Shown here one piece after another: positions 43,690 to 49,526 of a stretch of 49,526 nucleotides of DNA (position 1 is the first letter of the stretch; every line of letters begins with the position of its first letter). The notes beneath the pieces were generated by a model. It did no database searches. It was not told where the DNA came from and saw only the letters and a program-made list of their open reading frames with translations. Origin of the DNA: an uncultured Pelagibacteraceae bacterium. Its GTDB lineage: Bacteria; Pseudomonadota; Alphaproteobacteria; Pelagibacterales; Pelagibacteraceae. The DNA lies in the NCBI GenBank assembly GCA_902554035.1, contig CACDMX010000006.1, forward strand, positions 1 through 49,526. Reading direction: 5' to 3'. A program made the translations under genes and the position numbers.

Positions 43690-45840
43690 GTGAAAAATAT
43701 TTATAAAATTCATTACATTGTATTTTTTTTAGCTTTATTTTTTTCTAAAGCTATAGCGGAGCCAACTCTTGTACGTAGTAAGGCAGTTGAAAATGTAACT
43801 GCTGACTTCTTAACAATGGCATTAACTTTTAATAACGATGGAACCAAAATGTATACATCATCGATGAGGCCAGGGGGAACTGGAGATAAGGTTTATGAGT
43901 ATGATTTAACAGCAGCTTACAATATTTCTACTGCAACCTTACGCACCAGTATAAATGTAGGTTCATACTCTGGTTCAGCAACTGGTATTCATGGAGCTAT
44001 GCAAGTTGTATTCAATAACGACGGTACAAAAATGTTTATTGCCGATCATCATAAAACAATTATTGAATGGACGTTAACTACACCATACGACATTGATACT
44101 GCAAGTACTACTTATAATGCAGGTCAAGGTTATGATACAAACCCAAATAACAAAAGACTGACCTCAGTTGCATTTAATAACGATGGAACTAAAATGTTTG
44201 TTACTGGAAACCACAAATCAGAAAACCCTCAATCAATTCACGAATACACACTTGATACCCCATTTGTTATTGAATCAGGAGTTACTCATGTTCAAGAAGT
44301 ACAACCTGATGATCTTCAATCAGATTACGTAGATGGAATTGTTTTTAATTACGACGGTACTAAAATGTTTATAACTTCCGGTGGAGAAAGCGGGGGAGAT
44401 AATAAAATTAGGCAGTATAAATTAACAACAGCTTTTAGTATCGCCACTCTATCACTTGAGGGAACTGTTGAATTATCTAACTACAGCGGCTTAGGAAGTG
44501 GAAGAGAAACAGCATTTAATTCTGATGGAAGTAAAATGTTTGTAATTGATGTGGATGCAGAAGTTTATGAATTTGATTTAACTTGTAATTGGAGCATAAT
44601 TGATGATACTTGTGATGATCCAATAACTACTACTGATGGTAGTAAAGATATTTTAAGCTCAATCGAGTCTCAAACTGCAACAGCAAAACAAATTGCTATT
44701 CAAGCAAGTGCTCCAGTTCTTAACCGTATGTATTGGTTAAGAAGACATAGAAATAATGATCAATTAAGTAACCAAAATATTAGATTAAACTTTTCTAATT
44801 CAATGGTGGCATCGCTTTCTAACATTATTCCCATATCAAATAAAACAAATGAAGTTCTAGACAAATTATCAGATGATTGGTCATTTTGGAGTGAGGGTAG
44901 TGTAAGTATTGGTAGAACCGGAGATACATCTACTTCATCATCTAAAAAAATTAATACCAAAGGTATTACACTTGGCATGGATAAAAAGATAAGCAAAAAT
45001 AGATTATATGGTTATGCTCTTAGATTTGGTAATGATGATGTTGATGTCGGTGCATCTGGGACTAATTTAGATACTGAGTCTTTTAGTTTATCTGTTTATG
45101 GAACTTTTCCTCATGATGATGAAAAATTTACTGAAGGTATCATTGGAGTGAGCACTTTAAAGACTGATCATGTTAGGAAAGGGGGAGGAAGTACCAGAAC
45201 AGGAGAGAGAGATGGTGCACAAATATTTGGTTCACTTAACTACTTAACAACATATAAAAAAGAAGATTTAAATGTTACTCCTAATTTAAGAATTGATTTA
45301 AGCTATACAGAATTATCCAAATATAGAGAAAAAGGTCCTGCAGCTCTAGTTTACAAAGCTCAAACAATTGAAACTGGAATGATATCTACTGGTTTTACCA
45401 TCAGTGATATTCTAAATTATAATTCTTTTACGTTTAAACCAAATGGTGGATTAGAGATTGGAGTAGATTTTAGTCCGTCTTCAGACGCTACGTATCGTTA
45501 CTTATCGGAAACTACAGAATATACAAAATCAATTGATCAAGATTCTAAAAATTTAAGAGCAAATATTGGATTTGATTTAATAACTGAGAACGGTTTTTCT
45601 GTAATGACTATTTATGAAAGAAATCAAAGTGATAATGCTCATAGCGATACTTTATATTTAGGATTTGGTTTTATACCATCAGACGATATTGAATATGCTA
45701 TGACTTTAGATAATGACAAAGCATCTTTGAGTTATAAGAGAGATTTAAATGGTTTTGATATCAGAATGAGTTCGAATTATAGCTTGATGAGTCAAATACC
45801 TGAATATGGTGCAACCCTAGAAATTGTAAATACATTTTAG
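43690..45840 (+). CDS. Autotransporter with beta-propeller-like passenger
   Basis: A 716-residue outer-membrane protein beginning at GTG; signal peptide MKNIYKIHYIVFFLALFFSKAIA. The passenger has five copies of a repeat built on AFNNDGTKMF (around residues 46, 108, 154, 216 and 276), each followed by a turn and EYxL/YDLT, suggesting a 5-blade or larger propeller. After a Cys-containing linker (CNWSIIDDTCDDP) and a helix near 320-340, the C-terminal ~320 residues alternate polar and aromatic strands and end ...EIVNTF, a typical terminal Phe of beta-barrels. A surface adhesin or phage- or grazer-exposed protein is likely. It is sole cargo of unit 2; a truncated paralogue is at 40695-40805. Confidence 0.85.
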   Translation: MKNIYKIHYIVFFLALFFSKAIAEPTLVRSKAVENVTADFLTMALTFNNDGTKMYTSSMRPGGTGDKVYEYDLTAAYNISTATLRTSINVGSYSGSATGIHGAMQVVFNNDGTKMFIADHHKTIIEWTLTTPYDIDTASTTYNAGQGYDTNPNNKRLTSVAFNNDGTKMFVTGNHKSENPQSIHEYTLDTPFVIESGVTHVQEVQPDDLQSDYVDGIVFNYDGTKMFITSGGESGGDNKIRQYKLTTAFSIATLSLEGTVELSNYSGLGSGRETAFNSDGSKMFVIDVDAEVYEFDLTCNWSIIDDTCDDPITTTDGSKDILSSIESQTATAKQIAIQASAPVLNRMYWLRRHRNNDQLSNQNIRLNFSNSMVASLSNIIPISNKTNEVLDKLSDDWSFWSEGSVSIGRTGDTSTSSSKKINTKGITLGMDKKISKNRLYGYALRFGNDDVDVGASGTNLDTESFSLSVYGTFPHDDEKFTEGIIGVSTLKTDHVRKGGGSTRTGERDGAQIFGSLNYLTTYKKEDLNVTPNLRIDLSYTELSKYREKGPAALVYKAQTIETGMISTGFTISDILNYNSFTFKPNGGLEIGVDFSPSSDATYRYLSETTEYTKSIDQDSKNLRANIGFDLITENGFSVMTIYERNQSDNAHSDTLYLGFGFIPSDDIEYAMTLDNDKASLSYKRDLNGFDIRMSSNYSLMSQIPEYGATLEIVNTF

Positions 45841-45877
45841 CAAATTTAACTAAAACTCTATAGGATAATACAAGATA

Positions 45878-45911
45878 ACTAGAACTAGACTAGAACCTAG
45901 GGAGATAAAAT
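45878..45911 (+). repeat. Paired repeat, unit 2 right (ACTAGAAC x2)
   Basis: ACTAGAAC occurs at 45878-45885 and 45889-45896, an 11-nt period, with GAGATAAAAT at 45902-45911. The 21 bases from 45878 equal those from 43624, so the autotransporter is bracketed by matching copies of one site. Confidence 0.8.
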
Positions 45912-45933
45912 AAAAAAAATTTACTTATTCGTC

Positions 45934-45962
45934 TTGTTCAATTATAAATATTGGCATAAATA
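45934..45962 (+). promoter_or_regulatory. tRNA-Leu promoter copy in R3
   Basis: -35 TTGTTC is at 45934-45939 and -10 TAAATA at 45957-45962 with a 17-nt spacer. The layout matches R1 and R2. It points towards the helicase gene and could transcribe the tRNA half and the unit 3 leader. Confidence 0.6.
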
Positions 45963-45980
45963 CTCATGAAATTCACAAAT

Positions 45981-46019
45981 GCCCTCGTGGTGAAATTGGT
46001 AGACACAAAGGACTTAAAA
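45981..46019 (+). pseudogene. tRNA-Leu(UAA) 5' half, second copy
   Basis: The 39 nt are identical to 43459-43497 and again end with CTTAAAA at the 3' edge of the anticodon loop. The sequence then becomes GGCGAGGG, unrelated to the missing tRNA 3' half. The identical breakpoint in two places is what a site-specific crossover in the anticodon loop would leave. Confidence 0.88.
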
Positions 46020-46042
46020 GGCGAGGGATTAACACTTTGATG

Positions 46043-46072
46043 AGTCTCTAGTAGTCTCTGGTAGTCTCAAAC
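46043..46072 (+). repeat. AGTCTC array, 3 x 10 bp (unit 3 left end)
   Basis: AGTCTC starts at 46043, 46053 and 46063, an exact 10-nt period, 24 nt after the last base of the tRNA half at 46019. It has the same phasing as the array at 43521. Flanking bases differ between the two arrays, so the repeat itself appears to be what is conserved. Confidence 0.78.
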
Positions 46073-46146
46073 ATCCTATAAAATCACATAACTTTAAATT
46101 AGCTTTGAATTAAGATTAGAGAATAAGGCTTAATTAATTTGTGTAA

Positions 46147-46178
46147 ACTTGCACCAAACTTGCACACAAAGAGATAAA
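46147..46178 (+). repeat. Paired repeat, unit 3 left (ACTTGCAC x2)
   Basis: ACTTGCAC occurs at 46147-46154 and 46158-46165, an 11-nt period, followed by GAGATAAA at 46171, again 13 nt after the second repeat start. It is preceded by GGCTTAATTAATTTG, which is also found before the unit 1 left site at 40813. It lies 42 nt upstream of the helicase start. Confidence 0.8.
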
Positions 46179-46219
46179 TTGAATTAAAATGAGCGTGTAA
46201 TATTATAAATAGATTTTGG

Positions 46220-49200
46220 ATGAATACTTTAACTACAATTATAAATCAATTAGATAGAGAAGGTAAAGATTTCGAAAAATTGTCAAAATGGTATTTAGAA
46301 AATGAGCCAAAATTTAAAAAGATTTTTAAAAAAGTTTGGCACTTTAAAGACTTTCCAAAGAGGTGGGGTGCAGATAAAGGAACTGATTTAATTGCAGAAA
46401 CAAATGATGGAGAATTTTGGGGTATCCAGGCAAAAAATTATGATAAAAAATATTATATAAAAAAGTCAGACGTTGATTCATTTTTAACGGATACTAGCAG
46501 AAAATTAATATCTAGAAGATTAATTATAGGGACCACCAATCTACTTGGAAGCAACGCTCTTAAAACTATTCATGATCAAGAAAAACCAGTTAATTTAGAA
46601 TTGCTAGACAGTTTAGAAAGAGCAGAGGTAAATTGGCCAAAAAATTTATCAAATTTATATCCATCGAAAATAAAAAAACACACGCCATGGAAATGGCAAC
46701 ACAAAGCAATAAATCAAATAATTAGAGACCTGAAAAAAGAAAACAAAGGCAAAATAATTATGGCTTGCGGGTCAGGTAAAACAGAAATGGGTATATGGAT
46801 TAAGGAAAGATTAAAATCAAAAAAAACTCTGATTGTGGTTCCAACAATATATTTAATGACACAAACAGTAGATAGATGGTGTGCACATTCAAGTGATAAT
46901 TTTGAATTTCTGGCTGTTTGTTCAGATAAAACAGTTGTTAACAAAGACTCACTTATTAAATCAATAAGTGAAACAGTTTTACCAAGCACCACAGACCATC
47001 AAAAGATAGCAAGATTTTTAAAGGATAAAAAAAATTCAATAATATTTTCAACATATGATTCGCTAGGAGCTGTAATTAAAGCAACCAAAATAAACTCAAC
47101 TAAATTTGATTTTATAATATCTGACGAAGCTCACAGAACGGCTAGTGCAAAAAAAAGTAAATTTTCACTTATTCATGATCAAAAACTATTACCAAGAAAA
47201 AAAATAATTTATATGACAGCAACCCCAAGAATTCATTCCCCAGCAGTTAAAGAAAAAGCTAAAATTTCTGAAATTTATTTAAATTCAATGGATGATGAAA
47301 CATATGGAAAAACACTTTATAGACTTTCTTTTTTAGAAGCAGTTAAAAAAGGAATTTTAACTGATTATAGAATCTTTATAATAGGCTACGAAACAGCTGA
47401 ATATGAAGAATTTATTAAAAAAAGATCTTTTTTAAAGTTTAAAAAAAAAATTAAAAGTGACGCTAAATCTTTAGCTCTTAAATTTTCTTTAATAAAATCT
47501 TTTAAAAAATATAATGCAAAAAAAATATTATCCTTTCATACTAGAATAAAATCCGCAAAATCTTTTGCTAATGAGTTTTTTGAATTAGATAAAATTGGTT
47601 ATTTAAAATCAAAAGGTATAAATAAATTCTGGTCCTCATGGATTGAAGGAAATATGTCTTCTTTCAATAAAAAAAATCTAATTAAACAATTCAAAACTAA
47701 CTCTAGCGAAACTTTTTCTTTATTAACAAATGCAAAATGTTTAACCGAAGGTATTGATGTGCCAAGAATTGACACTATTTGTTTTTTAGATCCAAAAAAA
47801 TCTCAAGTAGATATTGCCCAAGCTGTTGGAAGGGTTATGAGAAAAGTTAAAGGAAAAAAAATAGGAAATTTAATAATACCAATACCTGTATCAAATAAGG
47901 AGCATATAGAGGAAAAAATTTATAAGTCTGAATACAAAGAAATCTTTGCAGTAACTAATGCAATGCGTGATCATGATGATGATTTAACTGAAGTATTAGA
48001 AAATTATAGAAAAGGGCTTGGACCTAAAACATCCAACAAAAGAAGTATTGGTAAAATTATAATTGATCTACCTGAATCTGTTAGTGAGAATTTTTATAAT
48101 GAATTAAAATTGAAAATTGTTGATAGAACGACATCACTTTCTAGAGGTATGATAAGTCTTATTTCTGATTATAAAAAGAAATATAAAAACTTAAATTTTT
48201 CACAAAAAGATAAAAAACCTTTTGATAAATTGTTTACCTGGGTTGATACAATGAGAGCTTTAAATAGGCAAAATAAAATTCCTATTTGGATAAAAGATGA
48301 ATTAAATAAAATTAAAGATTTTTCATGGAGAGTAAACGGCCAAACATTAGATAGTGTTGAAAACCTTTTACCCGAAAGTATTTTTGCGAAAAAGGTTGGA
48401 TATACAAGAATAAGAAAATTAAGAGAGAAAAAATTAATTACCCCAATAGGCTTTTATCCAACAATGGGGCAGGGTGATAAATCTCAAAAAAAAGAAAGAA
48501 GATTAAGTGCTTATTATTCTTTAGATCAAAGAAAAGAGTTAAAGAATCTTGGAATACAGAAAATTGATTTTAAAAAATATATTTTAAAAGAAGAAGCAAT
48601 TAAATTACCAGGAATAACAGGTGCTACTTTTAAAAACAATACATTTAATATAGCAAGCAAAGGTATTACAGGTGGAGGAATTACTAATTGCTATGACAGA
48701 AAAATTGTTGAAAAATATTCAAGAGATTATCAAAAAAATACAGGATTAAAGGAAATAATTTCACCATCAGTTGAAAAGATTGATAAACAAGAGAAGTTAA
48801 AAAAAGAAACAATCTTAGAAAAATTTAAAAAAATTGGTTTAATATCGGGTAGCAAAGCTCATAAAATAGTTGGACACTATATTGATCAAAATCGTCTAAA
48901 ACCTGAGAAAAAAATTAAGGCAGGAAAGTTTAATTGGTTATTTTATGATTTAAAAAAAGTTAAAAAATTACGTGATGAAATAAAAAAGGAAAATCAACAA
49001 AAAAAACAATTTTTAAATGAGACGGATGTTAGAAATGAATTTAAATTAAAAAATATAGGAACGTATAGAAGAAAAAAAATTATTATTCCTGATTCAGAAT
49101 ATTTTCCAGATAAAAAAAGTAGAAAAAATAATGATCCCAAGCCACTTTACTTAAGAAAAACTATATCTAATTTTTTAAAAAAAAATAATGTTACCATTTT

Positions 49201-49465
49201 TAATAATGATAAATATTTTAATATAACAGAATTATGTAATAAATCAGGTTATACAAATGTACAAAATTTATATGATAACGGTTTATTAAAGGAGGCTGGT
49301 ATTGGAATTACAGAGGCTGGCTTTTCAAAATTATTTGATAAAAAAACTGTTAAAGAAATTAAAAAGATTAACAAATTAGCAATTAAGCTTGGATTTTCTA
49401 GAGGAAAAAATGTTTATATTAAGACAAATCAATTCAAAAAATTAAAAGAAGCGCTTAATAAATAG
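46220..49465 (+). CDS. Mrr-like nuclease / SF2 helicase fusion, putative defence protein
   Basis: A 1081-residue protein. Residues ~15-120 are a Mrr-like PD-(D/E)xK nuclease: Asp56 in KGTDLIAE and Q70-A-K72 in WGIQAKNY. Residues ~150-580 are an SF2 helicase: Walker A ACGSGKT (182-188), DEAH (302-305), TAT (333-335), and motif VI QAVGRVMR (534-541). This order matches the N-terminal part of type ISP restriction enzymes and the predicted helicases of COG4889. No methyltransferase motif (xPPY, FxGxG) follows. Instead the C-terminal ~400 residues contain at least four short segments like winged-helix/MerR DNA-binding units (near 715, 870, 935, 1000). It is sole cargo of unit 3, likely acting against invading DNA. 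Confidence 0.8.
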   Translation: MNTLTTIINQLDREGKDFEKLSKWYLENEPKFKKIFKKVWHFKDFPKRWGADKGTDLIAETNDGEFWGIQAKNYDKKYYIKKSDVDSFLTDTSRKLISRRLIIGTTNLLGSNALKTIHDQEKPVNLELLDSLERAEVNWPKNLSNLYPSKIKKHTPWKWQHKAINQIIRDLKKENKGKIIMACGSGKTEMGIWIKERLKSKKTLIVVPTIYLMTQTVDRWCAHSSDNFEFLAVCSDKTVVNKDSLIKSISETVLPSTTDHQKIARFLKDKKNSIIFSTYDSLGAVIKATKINSTKFDFIISDEAHRTASAKKSKFSLIHDQKLLPRKKIIYMTATPRIHSPAVKEKAKISEIYLNSMDDETYGKTLYRLSFLEAVKKGILTDYRIFIIGYETAEYEEFIKKRSFLKFKKKIKSDAKSLALKFSLIKSFKKYNAKKILSFHTRIKSAKSFANEFFELDKIGYLKSKGINKFWSSWIEGNMSSFNKKNLIKQFKTNSSETFSLLTNAKCLTEGIDVPRIDTICFLDPKKSQVDIAQAVGRVMRKVKGKKIGNLIIPIPVSNKEHIEEKIYKSEYKEIFAVTNAMRDHDDDLTEVLENYRKGLGPKTSNKRSIGKIIIDLPESVSENFYNELKLKIVDRTTSLSRGMISLISDYKKKYKNLNFSQKDKKPFDKLFTWVDTMRALNRQNKIPIWIKDELNKIKDFSWRVNGQTLDSVENLLPESIFAKKVGYTRIRKLREKKLITPIGFYPTMGQGDKSQKKERRLSAYYSLDQRKELKNLGIQKIDFKKYILKEEAIKLPGITGATFKNNTFNIASKGITGGGITNCYDRKIVEKYSRDYQKNTGLKEIISPSVEKIDKQEKLKKETILEKFKKIGLISGSKAHKIVGHYIDQNRLKPEKKIKAGKFNWLFYDLKKVKKLRDEIKKENQQKKQFLNETDVRNEFKLKNIGTYRRKKIIIPDSEYFPDKKSRKNNDPKPLYLRKTISNFLKKNNVTIFNNDKYFNITELCNKSGYTNVQNLYDNGLLKEAGIGITEAGFSKLFDKKTVKEIKKINKLAIKLGFSRGKNVYIKTNQFKKLKEALNK

Positions 49466-49484
49466 TCCTAGAAATTATAGGATA

Positions 49485-49518
49485 ACTTGCACAAGACTTG
49501 CACATGGAGAGATAAAAT
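49485..49518 (+). repeat. Paired repeat, unit 3 right (ACTTGCAC x2), start of R4
   Basis: ACTTGCAC occurs at 49485-49492 and 49496-49503, an 11-nt period, with GAGATAAAAT at 49509-49518, 13 nt after the second repeat start. TATAGG precedes at 49476, as in R2 and R3, although about 10 nt of the R2/R3 spacer is missing. The window ends 8 nt later, just where the promoter copy would begin. Confidence 0.8.
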
Positions 49519-49526
49519 AAAAAAAT

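Larger units (their letters stand above)
45859..46019 (+). repeat. Long direct repeat R3 (right end of unit 2)
   Basis: This is the second complete 161-nt copy of the junction repeat, ungapped relative to R2 (43337-43497). It contains the paired repeat, GAGATAAAAT, promoter and tRNA-Leu 5' half in the same order and spacing. With the AGTCTC array and the unit 3 left leader it fills the 379-nt gap before the helicase gene. No ORF of note was seen in that gap. Confidence 0.85.
40641..49526 (+). mobile_element. tRNA-Leu-anchored island of tandem cargo units
   Basis: The interval holds three cargo units separated by long direct repeats that each contain the tRNA-Leu(UAA) promoter and 5' half: R1 40641 (promoter only), R2 43337-43497, R3 45859-46019 and the beginning of R4 at 49476, which is cut by the window edge. 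Every unit is bracketed by paired 8-9 nt direct repeats with fixed spacing. Cargo: serine hydrolase plus protease, autotransporter, Mrr-helicase. No integrase, transposase or replication gene is present, so movement would depend on a recombinase encoded elsewhere, probably to the right. The left limit is set at the first repeat; the right limit is unknown. Confidence 0.75.

Overview
The window is very AT-rich, almost fully coding and has tiny intergenic gaps. Many genes overlap by 1 to 8 bases (ATGA or TAATG junctions). Gene content includes a PurS/PurQ/small-PurL purine set, a class II DAHP synthase, a GlmU reduced to its acetyltransferase half, a 2-methylcitrate operon and a BolA/CGFS glutaredoxin pair. 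This fits a streamlined marine alphaproteobacterium of the SAR11 (Pelagibacterales) type. That assignment is inference from gene content, composition and compactness; no database search was possible.

Region 1-40627 is ordinary core genome with some surface and accessory genes. 1-1720: glycosyltransferases and a small membrane protein. 1720-5739: thioredoxin-like protein, gamma- and beta-carbonic-anhydrase-like proteins, a secreted hydrolase, a PNPOx-like flavoprotein and a beta-hydroxyacid dehydrogenase. 5745-9358: MFS transporter, rpoZ, dusA and a TauE/SafE permease. 9359-13895: phosphomannomutase and class I ribonucleotide reductase (nrdAB). 13903-17422: methylcitrate cycle prpDBC. 17441-18722: LysE exporter and phosphoglycolate-phosphatase-like HAD protein. 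18795-27786: a plus-strand run (glmU C-half, glmS, DAHP synthase, nadE, cysS, cimA, trmJ, rpsD). 27792-35010: a minus-strand run transcribed sfsA-map-purB-purC-purS-purQ-purL-bolA-grxD. 35033-40627: CinA-like, GGCT-like and GT2 genes, then a plus-strand group of PQQ dehydrogenase, DNA methyltransferase and a putative restriction endonuclease.

The striking part is 40641-49526. It reads as a tandem array of small integrated units anchored on a tRNA-Leu(UAA) gene. Two perfect 39-nt copies of the tRNA 5' half (43459-43497 and 45981-46019) stop exactly at the end of the anticodon loop, and each carries a copy of the tRNA promoter. A third, promoter-only copy lies at 40641-40687. Exactly 24 nt after each tRNA half is a 3 x 10-bp AGTCTC array, resembling integrase arm-type sites. 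Each unit carries one or two cargo genes: serine hydrolase plus trypsin-like protease, an autotransporter, and an Mrr-nuclease/SF2-helicase protein. Each unit is bracketed by a paired direct repeat of fixed geometry, AC-N6-N3-AC-N6 and then GAGATAA, with the second repeat starting 13 nt before GAGATA. The N6 is unit-specific: TAGAAC on both sides of the autotransporter, TTGCAC on both sides of the helicase. The first unit has mismatched ends (AAGAGC and CAGTAC) and is preceded by the last 36 codons of a deleted autotransporter paralogue, so it looks like a recombination scar. No integrase is encoded in the window. The last repeat runs off the right edge, so the array continues beyond it; an intact tRNA-Leu and an integrase are predicted on that side.
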